In this document: in pieces, positions 37,542 through 46,202 of the stretch
Layout of the letters: every line of letters starts with the position of its first letter
How positions within the stretch are numbered: the first letter of the stretch is position 1
Assembly: GCA_963794185.1 (NCBI GenBank)
Contig: CAWCDM010000101.1
Location: 20,019-84,018 of the forward strand
Origin: JAMXLO01 sp963794185
GTDB taxonomy: Bacteria > Pseudomonadota > Alphaproteobacteria > Acetobacterales > Acetobacteraceae
Length of the DNA stretch: 64,000 nt
Reading direction: 5' to 3'
The notes under the pieces: generated by a model
Told to the model about the DNA's origin: nothing
Seen by the model: the letters and a program-made list of their open reading frames with translations, nothing else
Databases searched by the model: none
Position numbers and translations under genes: made by a program

Positions 37542-38216
37542 ATCGCGAGTACCCGCAGCAGGTTCTGAGCCGCCAACTGCTCGGCCGCGCGCTTGCTGCC
37601 GGCCGTGCCGGAACCGATGAACTCGCCGACCGCCACCGTCACGACGAATTCCGGCGCATGCGGCGGTCCGACGCGCGACGTGACGACATAGTCCGGCAGG
37701 CCCAGCCCGCGCGCCTGCACCCATTCCTGCAGCGCGGTCTTGGCATCCTTGGGCGGCGCCTCCTGCGCTTCCATCACGCCGGCCCAGGCGCGCCGCACGA
37801 AATCACGCGCCCGCTCGATGCCACCGTCCAGGTAGAGCGCGCCCAACGCGGCCTCCAGCGCGTCGGCCAGGACGGTCGCCCGCCGCCGCACCCCGGCGCG
37901 CGCCTCTCCCGGCGCCACCGACAGCGCCTCGCCGAGCCCGACCTCATCCGCCACGACCGCGAGCACCGGCTGGGAGACCAGCAACGCCAGGCGACGCCCG
38001 AGATCGCCCTCCTGCTCGCGCGGAAACCGTTCAGCCAGCCACTCCGCGATCAGCAGCCCGAGCACGCGATCGCCGACGAATTCCATCCGCTCGTTCGAGC
38101 CCCGGCCGCGTCCGCCGGCCTCGACCGAACAGGGCGGAGCGATGGGTCATCGCCTCGCGCAACAGTTCCGGACGCGTGAAGTCGTGGCCGAGGATCGCCT
38201 CGATCGGCGTCGTCAA
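37538..38216 (-). CDS. rnc: Ribonuclease III (one frameshift in this sequence)
   Basis: RNase III cleaves double-stranded RNA in rRNA and mRNA processing. The catalytic signature NERMEFVGDRVLGLLIAEWL is complete, and the C-terminal dsRNA-binding domain runs from about DAKTALQEWVQARGLGLP to SKRAAEQLAAQNLL. The first 35 residues are in another frame and join by dropping one base at 38123, giving 225 residues. A TTG start at 38216 is proposed; no ATG exists in the region after lepB. Confidence 0.92.
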
Positions 38217-38239
38217 TGCCGGCCCACTCAGCGACCCAC

Positions 38240-38998
38240 TCAGTGGACGCCCATCAGCAGCCGGCTCCAGCGGATCTCGAACGGCCACCACCAGAATTCC
38301 CACCACGGATATTCAGCGTCCACCGAGAAGAACAGGATCTCTGCGCGTCCGACCAGGTTCTCCACCGGCACGAAGCCGACGCCGTTCATGAAGCGGCTGT
38401 CGGCAGAGTTGTCGCGGTTGTCGCCCATCGCGAACACGTGGTCGGGTGGAACGAGATACTCCTGCGTGTTGTTCATCTCGCCTTCGTCGGTTGCCTTGAG
38501 GATGTCGTGCTTCACGCCGTTCGGCAGCGTCTCCCGGTAGAGCCGCAACGCCATGCGGAGGCCGTTCTCGTCGCTGACATATTCTCCCTCAGGCTGGCGC
38601 GGGACGAGCTGGCCGTTGATGTACAGCTGGCCCTGGCGCACCTGGATGCGGTCGCCGGGCAACCCGATGATGCGCTTGATGTAATCCGTCGAATTGTCAC
38701 GCGGATACTTGAATACCGCCACGTCGCCCCGGGTCGGCAGGCGTCCGAAGATGCGCCCGGAGAACGGCGGCCAGCCAAAAGGCAGCGAATAGCGGGAATA
38801 GCCGTAGCTGTATTTCGAAACGAACAGATAGTCGCCCACCAGGAGCGTCGGGATCATGCTGCCCGATGGGATATTGAACGGCTCGAAGGCGACGGTGCGC
38901 ACCACGACGGCGATCAGGCCGGCATAGACGAACGTCTTGATGTTCTCGACCCAGACGTTCGATTTGCGCCGCGCCTTTGCTTTTGCCTTTGTCACCAT
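38240..38998 (-). CDS. lepB: Signal peptidase I
   Basis: LepB removes signal peptides from exported proteins. The 252-residue protein has one N-terminal membrane span (IKTFVYAGLIAVVVRTVAF). The catalytic Ser is in NIPSGSMIPTL, the catalytic Lys in YIKRIIGLPGD, and box E is FAMGDNRDNSADSR. The Lys/Arg-rich N-terminal tail is cytosolic. It precedes rnc-era as in most alphaproteobacteria. Confidence 0.96.
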   Translation of the reverse strand: MVTKAKAKARRKSNVWVENIKTFVYAGLIAVVVRTVAFEPFNIPSGSMIPTLLVGDYLFVSKYSYGYSRYSLPFGWPPFSGRIFGRLPTRGDVAVFKYPRDNSTDYIKRIIGLPGDRIQVRQGQLYINGQLVPRQPEGEYVSDENGLRMALRLYRETLPNGVKHDILKATDEGEMNNTQEYLVPPDHVFAMGDNRDNSADSRFMNGVGFVPVENLVGRAEILFFSVDAEYPWWEFWWWPFEIRWSRLLMGVH

Positions 38999-39112
38999 GT
39001 GGAGAAGGGCTTCCGTCCATAAAATCCGGGCGGATCAAGCCCAGGGGTGGATGGTGTGTCAAGGAGCGTGCGGGGTGCCGGCGAGATCGCGAAGGTCGAC
39101 GCGCGCCGGCGC

Positions 39113-39619
39113 CTAGTTGGCGTTGAGCTCGATGGGCTGCCCGCCCGCGGCGCGGCGCTGCGCTATGAAGGCCTGGATCTGCGGCAAGGTGACGTAGCCC
39201 TTCCCGTCGGCGTCGATCGCATCGAAGCTCTGGGCCACCAGCGGCATGCCGGCCTCCGCCTGCTGGCGCGTCAGGCGGCCGTCGTTCGTCTCGTTGGCGG
39301 CGGCGAAGCGCAGTGCCAGCGAGCCGCCTTGAGTGGGCGCGGCAGCACCCCCCGCAGCGCCTCCCACCGGGCCCTGATACGCGCCCGGCTGTGCCTGACC
39401 CGAATACGGCCCTGACTGCGCCGGGGGCGGCGCGCCATAGGGGCCGGGCGGATAGCCGTACGGGGAGTACGGGGAGGGGTCGCGATAGCCGTAGGGATAG
39501 CCGTAGTAGCCGCAGCACGGCACCAGGAGCCCGGTATAGGGATCATAGGCGCACCCATCGAGCAGTGCTGCGGCGGCAACCAGGGCCAGCGTCACGGCAA
39601 CTCGTCGCATGGCTCGCAC
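39113..39619 (-). CDS. Putative lipoprotein with Gly/Pro/Tyr-rich region and EF-hand-like motif
   Basis: This 168-residue exported protein has a signal with lipobox LLDGC. A low-complexity region of about 60 residues rich in Tyr, Gly and Pro follows. The C-terminal part has FDAIDADGKGYVTLPQIQAF, a DxDxKGY calcium-binding EF-hand loop, with a degenerate partner loop before it (NETNDGRLTRQQ). Calcium binding at the outer membrane is likely but the role is unknown. A GTG at 39619 with GAGG upstream is used; ATG 39610 is an alternative. It sits between acpS and lepB, an unusual guest in this operon. Confidence 0.78.
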   Translation of the reverse strand: MRAMRRVAVTLALVAAAALLDGCAYDPYTGLLVPCCGYYGYPYGYRDPSPYSPYGYPPGPYGAPPPAQSGPYSGQAQPGAYQGPVGGAAGGAAAPTQGGSLALRFAAANETNDGRLTRQQAEAGMPLVAQSFDAIDADGKGYVTLPQIQAFIAQRRAAGGQPIELNAN

Positions 39620-39624
39620 CCGAT

Positions 39625-40032
39625 TTACCTCGCCGGCATGGCTGAAATGATCACCTGGGCAAAGGCGTATGGGTATTCGTCGGTCATGGTCAATGCGACG
39701 GCGGCTTCCATTCCCGCAGGCGTGATCGCAGCAAGCCGTGCCGCCGCGCCGCCGGTCATCCGGAGCGTCGGCTGGCCCGAGGCCAGGTTCACCACGCCCA
39801 GGTCGGAGAAGAACACCCCACGCCGGAACCCGGTCCCGAGCGCCTTCGCCGCCGCCTCCTTCGCCGCGAAGCGCTTGGCGAATGTTGCCGCCTGGATCCG
39901 TTCGGTGCGGCTCGCTGCCTTCGCGCGCTCGGTAGCGGTGAATACGCGCGACAGGAAGCGTTCGCCATGACGCCCGATCGCCGCCTCGATGCGGCGGATA
40001 TCGCAGATGTCGGAGCCGAGACCCAGGATCAT
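39625..40032 (-). CDS. acpS: Holo-[acyl-carrier-protein] synthase
   Basis: AcpS transfers 4'-phosphopantetheine from CoA to acyl carrier protein. The 135-residue protein shows ILGLGSDICDIRRIEAAI (Mg-binding Asp) and FAKRFAAKEAAAKALGTG (Glu and Lys of the WxxKEA-type motif). It belongs to the acpS-lepB-rnc-era block. pdxJ, which often precedes it, is absent, and a GATCA-rich repeat lies there instead. Confidence 0.95.
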   Translation of the reverse strand: MILGLGSDICDIRRIEAAIGRHGERFLSRVFTATERAKAASRTERIQAATFAKRFAAKEAAAKALGTGFRRGVFFSDLGVVNLASGQPTLRMTGGAAARLAAITPAGMEAAVALTMTDEYPYAFAQVIISAMPAR

Positions 40033-40045
40033 ATCGGTGATCCTG

Positions 40046-40130
40046 GATCAGTGATCAGTGATCAGTGATCGGTATCCATCGGTCGGCGTCATCGTCCTCC
40101 TGATCACTGGCCACTGATCACTGATCACTG
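40046..40130. repeat. GATCAGT tandem repeat forming a large inverted repeat
   Basis: The left half has tandem GATCAGT units (40046-40070) and the right half has TGATCACTGGCCACTGATCA and further TGATCACTG units to 40130. The halves are complementary, so the RNA could form a long hairpin. It fills the 100-base gap between rsh and acpS and may attenuate or terminate transcription. Confidence 0.8.
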
Positions 40131-40132
40131 CC

Positions 40133-42421
40133 TTATCCCCGTTCGACGCCCTTGACGCCGACCGCCCCGCGCAGCCCGGCGATCACCTTGGACAGATGCG
40201 CCACGTCGCGTACGTCGACATCCACCAGGGCCTCGATGAAGTCGGCCTGCCGATTGACGATCTTCAGGCTGGCAACCGCGCCCTCCTGCTTGGCGATCGC
40301 GTTCGTCAGGTTGGCGAGCGCTGACGGCTCGTTCGCCCCAATCACGCTGAGCCGCGCGGTGTGGTTGGGCGTCTTGCCGTCCGGACGGCTGGCGAACAGG
40401 CCCTCGTGATTCCAGTCGACGTCGATGAAGCGCTCGGGCGTGGCGGCAAAGCTTGCAAGGGTCTGGCAGTCGCGCGCATGGATCGTCACGCCCTTGCCGG
40501 TGGTGATGATGCCGACGATTTCGTCGCCCGGCACGGGATGGCAGCAGCCGGCGAAGTGGTGCGCCATGCCGGGCACCAGCCCGGTGATCGGCATGTCGAA
40601 ATCCGACTTGTGCGGATGCCGGTTGTTCGCGCGCGGCAGCGGCGCGGGGATCATGCGCGGCGCACGCGGCGCCTGGCGCAGCTCCGGATACGCGGCGTGC
40701 ACCACATCCTTCGGGCCGATATTGCCATTGCCCACGGCGATGTACAGGTCGTCGGCCGCAGCAACCTTCAGCGCCTTCAGCGCCGGCTCCAGCGCCTTCT
40801 CCGACCCGTCGAGCCCGGCCTGGCGGAACGCCTTGGCAAGCTCCGCGCGTCCCGCATCCAGGTTCTGCTGGCGCTGCTGCTGATGGATGAACCGCCGGAT
40901 GCGCGCGCGCGCCTTGCCGGTGACGACATAGCGCTCCCATTGCGGCGAGGGCGTGCCGCCGCGCGCCGTCATGATCTCGACCTGGTCGCCGTTCTGCAGC
41001 TGATAGCGCAGCGGCAGCAGCCTGCCGTTGATCTTGGCGCCGACGCAGGAATCGCCCACCTGCGAGTGCACCGCATAGGCGAAATCCACCGGCGTGGCGC
41101 CGCGCGGCAACTGGATCAACTGGCCCTTCGGCGTGAAGCAGAAGACCTGGTCCTCGTAGAGCTCAAGCTTGGTGTTCTCGAGGAATTCGTCGGGGGCAGA
41201 CGAGTTCTCCAGAATCTCCAGCAGGTCCTGCACCCAGCGGAAGCGCTGCAGGTCGCGCCGGTCGGCCTTGGCGTTCGGTTCCTTGTAGACCCAGTGCGCG
41301 GCGACGCCGTTCTCCGCCACGTCGCTCATGTCGTCGGTGCGGATCTGGATCTCGATCTTCTGGTTGCGCGGCTCGCGCAGCGTCACGCCGGTGTGCAGGC
41401 TCTGATAGCCGTTCGACTTTGGTGTCGAGATGTAGTCCTTGAACCGCCCGGCGATCACCGGATACGACGAGTGCACCGCGCCGAGCGCCGCGTAGCACGC
41501 CTCCTTGCTCGGGACCACGATGCGGAACGCCATGATGTCGGAGAGCTGCTCGAACGCCACGTTGCGCCGGTGCATCTTCTCCCAGATCGAGTAGGGCGAC
41601 TTCTCGCGCCCCGACACCTCCAGCACCGTCACGCCGAAGCTTTCGCAGACGCGCTTCAGCTCCGCGCGCACCTCCTCGATCACGTCGGCGCCCTGGCCGC
41701 GCAGGAAGTTGAGCCGCGCCTGGATCGTGTCATAGGCCTCCGGCTCGAGCTGCGCGAAGGCCAGCGTCTGCAGCTCGGTCTTCACCGCATCCATGCCGAT
41801 GCGCTCGGCCAGCGGCGCGTAGATCTCCATCGTCTCGCGCGCGATGCGGCGGCGGCGCTCCGGGTCCTGCACGAAGCGCAGCGTGCGCATGTTGTGCAGC
41901 CGGTCGGCGAGCTTCACCAGCAGGACACGGATGTCGCGGCTGATTGCCAGCACGAGCTTGCGGAAATTCTCCGCCTGCTTGGTGCGGTCGGATTGCAGTT
42001 CGAGCCGGGTCAGCTTGGTAACGCCGTCCACCAGGCCGGCAATCTCGCGGCCGAACCGGGTTTGGAGCTCGGGCAACTTGACCGGGGTGTCCTCAATCAC
42101 GTCGTGCAGCAGGCCGGTCGCGATCGAGGCGGTGTCCAGTCGATATCCGGCCAGGATGTCGGCAACAGCGACCGTATGGGTGATGTAGGGATCGCCATTG
42201 TCGCGGAGCTGGCCTGCGTGGGCCTGCCTGGCCACCAGGTATGCGGCATCGATCAGCCCGGTGTCAGCCTTCGGATCGTAGGCGCGCAGCTTTTCGGTCA
42301 GGCGGATGGCGTCCCGAGCGATCGGGTCCTGGAGCGCCACGTCGGCCGCCACGCCGTCGGGCGCGAATACCGGGGCGAGGGCCGGCCTCGTGACCGCGCT
42401 GCCGTCACCCCCGACCGTCAT
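40133..42421 (-). CDS. rsh: Bifunctional (p)ppGpp synthetase/hydrolase (RelA/SpoT homologue)
   Basis: This 762-residue RSH enzyme makes and degrades the stringent-response alarmone (p)ppGpp. The HD hydrolase domain has HTVAVADILAGY and GLLHDVIEDT. The synthetase domain has FKDYISTPKSNGYQSLHTGV and EIQIRT. A TGS domain starts VFCFTPKGQLIQLPRGATP, then a zinc-finger/helical region with FAGCCHPVPGDEIVG and a C-terminal ACT domain follow. Both catalytic sets look intact. Six bases separate it from rpoZ, the standard rpoZ-rsh pair. Confidence 0.96.
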   Translation of the reverse strand: MTVGGDGSAVTRPALAPVFAPDGVAADVALQDPIARDAIRLTEKLRAYDPKADTGLIDAAYLVARQAHAGQLRDNGDPYITHTVAVADILAGYRLDTASIATGLLHDVIEDTPVKLPELQTRFGREIAGLVDGVTKLTRLELQSDRTKQAENFRKLVLAISRDIRVLLVKLADRLHNMRTLRFVQDPERRRRIARETMEIYAPLAERIGMDAVKTELQTLAFAQLEPEAYDTIQARLNFLRGQGADVIEEVRAELKRVCESFGVTVLEVSGREKSPYSIWEKMHRRNVAFEQLSDIMAFRIVVPSKEACYAALGAVHSSYPVIAGRFKDYISTPKSNGYQSLHTGVTLREPRNQKIEIQIRTDDMSDVAENGVAAHWVYKEPNAKADRRDLQRFRWVQDLLEILENSSAPDEFLENTKLELYEDQVFCFTPKGQLIQLPRGATPVDFAYAVHSQVGDSCVGAKINGRLLPLRYQLQNGDQVEIMTARGGTPSPQWERYVVTGKARARIRRFIHQQQRQQNLDAGRAELAKAFRQAGLDGSEKALEPALKALKVAAADDLYIAVGNGNIGPKDVVHAAYPELRQAPRAPRMIPAPLPRANNRHPHKSDFDMPITGLVPGMAHHFAGCCHPVPGDEIVGIITTGKGVTIHARDCQTLASFAATPERFIDVDWNHEGLFASRPDGKTPNHTARLSVIGANEPSALANLTNAIAKQEGAVASLKIVNRQADFIEALVDVDVRDVAHLSKVIAGLRGAVGVKGVERG

Positions 42422-42427
42422 CGGCGC

Positions 42428-42835
42428 CTACCGCTGCGAACGGCCGCCCAGCTCCGCCTCGATGGCCGCCTCGAGATCCTCGGGCGACATCTCCTCTCCT
42501 TCGACGGGCAGGCTTGCCGTCTCTTCGTCGGCCGTCACGTCCTGCAGGCCGAAGATGTTCTGGTCGGTCGGGATCAGGTCGAGCACCTCCTCGTCCGCCG
42601 GTTCCGGCTCCGGCGCGCGCGACAGCGACTTGACAAGGTCCTGCTCGATCCTGCCGAGCTCGATCGTCTCGTCGGCGATCTCACGCAACGCGACGACCGG
42701 GTTCTTGTCGTTGTCACGATCGATGGTAAGTTCCTCGCCGCGGCTGAGGTTCCGCGCGCGCTGGGCCGCGAGCAGAACGAGCTCGAATCGGTTGGGAACC
42801 TTCTGGACGCAATCTTCTACGGTCACGCGCGCCAT
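42428..42835 (-). CDS. rpoZ: RNA polymerase omega subunit
   Basis: Omega stabilises the beta-prime subunit of RNA polymerase. ARVTVEDCVQKVPNRFELVL, ARNLSRGEELTI and NPVVALREIADETIELG are the conserved core. At 135 residues it is longer than the roughly 90 of enterobacteria, because an acidic tail with EPEPADEEVLDLIP, EETASL and EDLEAAIEAEL is appended, as in many alphaproteobacteria. The first gene of the rpoZ-rsh unit. Confidence 0.95.
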   Translation of the reverse strand: MARVTVEDCVQKVPNRFELVLLAAQRARNLSRGEELTIDRDNDKNPVVALREIADETIELGRIEQDLVKSLSRAPEPEPADEEVLDLIPTDQNIFGLQDVTADEETASLPVEGEEMSPEDLEAAIEAELGGRSQR

Positions 42836-42958
42836 GCGCTCGGCCTCCGGCATTGGACTTGGGCGAATGTCTGATCTAGGCGGGCAGCCATGGCAAAGCA
42901 AGGTTGGCGGTGCCGATAGCGGTTCGCATTTTGGGCGGTGAAGGCGCGGGCGGACCCG

Positions 42959-43010
42959 CGTCATGGCCGGACAAGCACGCCCCGGCGAAGGCCTGGAGGC
43001 GGCCATGACG
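42959..43010. repeat. Palindromic repeat (GTCATGG family)
   Basis: CGTCATGGCCG and CGGCCATGACG form outer arms around a GC-rich 30-base interior containing CCCCGGCGAAGGCC. It lies in the 229-base gap between divergent rpoZ and a lipoprotein gene; no other feature stands out there. Confidence 0.65.
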
Positions 43011-43064
43011 AGCCGGAGTGCGGGATTGCTTGACGAAAATCGCCCGGCGAGCCATTTCCGCAAC

Positions 43065-43544
43065 ATGCCCAAGCCCTCCCTCGGGGCCCGAATCAGCGGG
43101 GTCCGGATCGGCCTGTCCGTGCTGGCGGGATGTGCGTTCGTCCTGGCAGGCGGCTGCGCGACATTGCCGGTTGCGCCGCCGGCGGCCGCGTTGCCTGCTG
43201 CCGGCTCGCAATACGACGGCATCTATGCCGGGCAGAATGACGCGGTCAGCGGCTGGGGGTTCTGGTGCGGTGCGCCCGCCTTCCCGGAGACGATCGCGGT
43301 CAGCGGCGGACGTTTCGACTATCTTTTCCCTGTCAACCCGCCGAGGACCTCGCCGGTCGCGGTTCAGATAGCCGCCGACGGCACATTCGCCGCGCAGATG
43401 CAGTACGGCACAGAGGATCCCGGCCCGCGGTCGCGTTATATCAACGCGTGGGTGACGGTGACCGGACGCATTACCGCCGGCGAACTGGACGCCACGGTGA
43501 CCGATCTGCGCTGCGTGCGGCGCCTGGCGGCCCGGCGCGGCTGA
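43065..43544 (+). CDS. Hypothetical lipoprotein
   Basis: This 159-residue protein has a signal peptide with lipobox VLAGGC (residues about 23-31). The mature part is predicted to be a beta-rich domain, with SQYDGIYAGQNDAVSGWGFW near its start and MQYGTEDPGPRSRYINAWVT and VTDLRCVRRLAA later. Two cysteines (GFWCGAP, DLRCVRR) could form a disulfide. I do not recognise a named family. It converges on folK. Confidence 0.7.
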   Translation: MPKPSLGARISGVRIGLSVLAGCAFVLAGGCATLPVAPPAAALPAAGSQYDGIYAGQNDAVSGWGFWCGAPAFPETIAVSGGRFDYLFPVNPPRTSPVAVQIAADGTFAAQMQYGTEDPGPRSRYINAWVTVTGRITAGELDATVTDLRCVRRLAARRG

Positions 43545-43559
43545 GGGCGACGCGCGGCG

Positions 43560-44072
43560 TCACAGCGCTTCGATCCCCTGGGAGGACAGATCCCGCAGCA
43601 GATCGCTGGCGCCTCGGCGCAGGACGGGGTGGATCCAGCCCGGGGCCACGTCGAGCAGCGGCGCCAGCACGAACGCCCGCTCGTGGGCACGCGGATGCGG
43701 CAGCACCGGGTCGGGCTTCGTCCGCACCAGCCGGCCACGGCGCCCCATCGCGATAATATCGAGGTCCAGCATGCGCGCGGCATTTGCCTCGCCGCGAACC
43801 CGACCATGCCGCGTCTCGATTGCCTGCAGTGCGGTGAGCAGTACAGCGGGGTCGGGTCCCGCGCTGCCCCGCTTGCACCGAAGGACCGCAACTGCGTTGA
43901 TGTAGGCCGGCTGGCTGGACGGCGGGACGGGCGCAGTGTGATACCAGCGCGAGAGCGCCCGCAGCCGCAGCCCCGGCAGCGCATCCAGGTCGGCCGCCGC
44001 CAGACGGCAGGTCTCGATCGGCGGCGTATCCAGCAGCCCTGGCAGATTTGCACCGATGCCGATCAGGATCAT
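43560..44072 (-). CDS. folK: 2-amino-4-hydroxy-6-hydroxymethyldihydropteridine pyrophosphokinase
   Basis: FolK transfers pyrophosphate from ATP to the pterin in folate synthesis. The 170-residue protein starts MILIGIGANLPG and shows SRWYHTAPVPPSSQPAYINA, then MLDLDIIAMG with the Mg-binding Asp pair, and LPHPRAHERAFVLAPLLDV, the HPPK signature. ATG 44072 is used; a TTG two codons upstream is possible. It is the only folate gene seen. Confidence 0.94.
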   Translation of the reverse strand: MILIGIGANLPGLLDTPPIETCRLAAADLDALPGLRLRALSRWYHTAPVPPSSQPAYINAVAVLRCKRGSAGPDPAVLLTALQAIETRHGRVRGEANAARMLDLDIIAMGRRGRLVRTKPDPVLPHPRAHERAFVLAPLLDVAPGWIHPVLRRGASDLLRDLSSQGIEAL

Positions 44073-44213
44073 CCGCAATGGTTCCGGCGGGGTAGTTCAC
44101 ATAACGACAGGAAGCTGCGATGATTTACTACCTGATCGCCCCGGATAGCCCGCTTTACCCGGTCCGCACGTCTTCCGACTTGTTCCGCACCCTGCCCCGA
44201 GAGGTATTGATCC

Positions 44214-44819
44214 ATGCATTTTCTTCCGGATGAACGGGTAGCCCTGTTCATTGATGGCGCCAATCTATACTCCGCTTCGCGTAATCTTGGTTTCGACGTC
44301 GATTACCGGAACCTGCTGGAATTCTTCCGCAAGAAGGCACATGTGGTTCGTGCCTATTACTATTCCGCAGTGCTGGAGACCGACGAATACTCGCCGCTGA
44401 AGCCGCTGACCGACTGGCTGGCCTATAACGGCTACACGCTGGTGACGAAACCGGCCAAGGAATTCACCGATTCCGCCGGACGCAGGCGTGTCAAAGGCAA
44501 CATGGATATCGAGGTCGCGGTGGACATGCTGGAGCTGTGTCCACGGCTGGATCACGCGATCTTGTTCAGCGGCGATTCCGATTTTCGCCGGCTGGTAGAG
44601 GCAGTGCAGCGCCGCGGCGTGCGCGTCTCGGTGGTGTCCTCGATCCGCACCAGCCCGCCGATGGTGGCCGACGAACTGCGCCGCCAGGCGGACCAGTTCC
44701 TGGAATTGGCGGACATCGCCCCCGAGTTCACCCGCCGCCAGACCGAACCGCGGGTGCGCAATGTGCCGCTGCGCCAGACACCTGCGGAACCGTTCCAGGA
44801 TCCGCATGACGCCGCGTGA
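44214..44819 (+). CDS. NYN-domain (LabA/DUF88) protein
   Basis: This 201-residue PIN-like NYN-domain protein has FIDGANLYSASRNLGF with the first catalytic Asp, GNMDIEVAVDMLEL (second) and HAILFSGDSDFRRLVEAVQR (third). LabA-type proteins are putative RNases, and several act in regulation. It is coupled by a GTGA overlap to the uracil-DNA glycosylase gene. The C-terminal tail is Arg/Pro/Gln-rich. Target unknown. Confidence 0.9.
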   Translation: MHFLPDERVALFIDGANLYSASRNLGFDVDYRNLLEFFRKKAHVVRAYYYSAVLETDEYSPLKPLTDWLAYNGYTLVTKPAKEFTDSAGRRRVKGNMDIEVAVDMLELCPRLDHAILFSGDSDFRRLVEAVQRRGVRVSVVSSIRTSPPMVADELRRQADQFLELADIAPEFTRRQTEPRVRNVPLRQTPAEPFQDPHDAA

Positions 44820-45499
44820 GGCACGCGGGCGAAGCCGCGATTCCCAGGTCATGTCCCCAGGCCATTGATCCGGGGGCTGACTGCCCGCTCTGTCCCAGGC
44901 TGGGCGAGTATCGGCGGGCCAATCGGGCGGCCAATCCCGACTGGTTCAACGCGCCGGTGCCGAGCTTCGGGAGCCTGGATGCACGATTGCTGATCGTCGG
45001 CCTGGCGCCCGGCGTGCGCGGCGCCAACCGGACCGGGCGGCCGTTCACCGGTGATTTTGCCGGCATGCTGCTGTACCGGACGCTGCTGCATTTCGGCCTC
45101 GCGCAGGGGAGCTACGGCGCCGATCCGGCGGACGGGCTCCGCCTCGTCGATTGCCGCGTCAGCAATGCCGTCCGCTGCGTGCCTCCCGGCAACCTGCCGA
45201 CGACGGTCGAGATCGGCACCTGCAACCGGTTTCTGATCGCGGAAATCGCCGCCATGAATCGGCTGCGCGGTGTGCTGGCGCTGGGTGGAACGGCGCATGG
45301 CGCGGTGCTGCGGGCATGCGGCATGCGACCCGCGCGCACGGGCTTTCGCCACGGCGAAATCCATGCCCTCCCCGAAGGCCGGCTGCTGGCCGACAGCTAT
45401 CACGTGTCCCGGCTGAACACGAACACCGGCCGGCTGACCGAGGCCATGTTCCACGCCGTCGTCGAGTCGCTGCTCGGCAGGATTGATCCGTTATCGTGA
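44816..45499 (+). CDS. Uracil-DNA glycosylase, family 5-like (UdgB)
   Basis: This 227-residue glycosylase removes uracil (and possibly other deaminated bases) from DNA. An N-terminal CPLCPRLGEYRR carries the cysteines of an Fe-S cluster. LLIVGLAPGVRGANRTGRPF is motif 1 of family 5, lacking the usual catalytic Asp or Asn, and YHVSRLNTNTGRLT is the C-terminal motif. The GTG start overlaps the NYN gene stop. Family 4 and 5 enzymes are similar; family 5 is favoured by the GLAPGVRGANRTG pattern. Confidence 0.88.
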   Translation: MRHAGEAAIPRSCPQAIDPGADCPLCPRLGEYRRANRAANPDWFNAPVPSFGSLDARLLIVGLAPGVRGANRTGRPFTGDFAGMLLYRTLLHFGLAQGSYGADPADGLRLVDCRVSNAVRCVPPGNLPTTVEIGTCNRFLIAEIAAMNRLRGVLALGGTAHGAVLRACGMRPARTGFRHGEIHALPEGRLLADSYHVSRLNTNTGRLTEAMFHAVVESLLGRIDPLS

Positions 45500-45674
45500 T
45501 CAGAGATATTTTTGATTGATGATGCTTTTGGCAGGGCGGGCGGTATCATGGCGGTCAGCGTGGCGGATCACCTGAAGCCTCCGGCCAGCGGTATCCATCC
45601 GCCCGAGCGAACCGTGGCCCGCCGATCTTCGCCTGCGCCCGCTCCTTCGCCGCACGTTGATCTCGGGAGTGCCC

Positions 45675-46139
45675 ATGCGTCTGACCACATTCACCGATTA
45701 CACGCTGCGCACGCTGATCTACCTTGCGGTGCGGCCGGGAACGATCGTCACGATCTCCGACATAGCAAACGTATACGGCATCTCGGGGAATCACCTGACG
45801 AAGGTGGTGCATCAACTTGCGATTGCAGGCGACATAACGACGACGCGCGGGCAGCGCGGCGGACTGCGCCTGGCCCGGAGTCCGGAGTCTATCAACATCG
45901 GTGAAGTGGTGCGGCGCACCGAGCCGGACCTCGAATTGGTTGCCTGCTTCGGCGAAACCCGACACTGCGTCATTGAGCAAGGCTGCGTGTTGCGGCACGC
46001 GCTCGATACGGCGTTGCAGGCGTTTCTTACGGTGCTGGACGGTTACACACTGGCCGACCTGGTTGGCCCGCGGCAGACGCTCGCCGGGTTGCTTGGCATC
46101 GAGCCGCAAGGCGAACAGCGGATCAGCCGACCGCAATAG
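45675..46139 (+). CDS. Rrf2-family transcriptional regulator, NsrR-like
   Basis: This 154-residue winged-helix regulator starts MRLTTFTDYTLRTLIYLAVR and has the helix-turn-helix ITTTRGQRGGLRLAR. ACFGETRHCVIEQGCVLRHA provides three cysteines for a [Fe-S] cluster, as in nitric-oxide sensor NsrR. Family knowledge predicts repression of NO or nitrosative-stress genes, possibly the downstream DUF1203 gene. The start has GGGAG five bases upstream. Exact signal unproven. Confidence 0.87.
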   Translation: MRLTTFTDYTLRTLIYLAVRPGTIVTISDIANVYGISGNHLTKVVHQLAIAGDITTTRGQRGGLRLARSPESINIGEVVRRTEPDLELVACFGETRHCVIEQGCVLRHALDTALQAFLTVLDGYTLADLVGPRQTLAGLLGIEPQGEQRISRPQ

Positions 46140-46202
46140 GCGGATGGCGACTTGGCGGTGCGCGCGCCCATGTTGCGGGCGTCAACCACAAGGAGCGACA
46201 CA

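Noticed and set aside
40046..40130. Tandem repeat resembling a mini CRISPR
   Set aside because: Units are seven bases without spacers and form an inverted repeat; there are no cas genes.
40361..42874. An open frame of more than 800 codons on the plus strand
   Set aside because: It lies antisense to rsh and rpoZ and has Arg/Leu/Gln-rich composition typical of the opposite strand in GC-rich genes.
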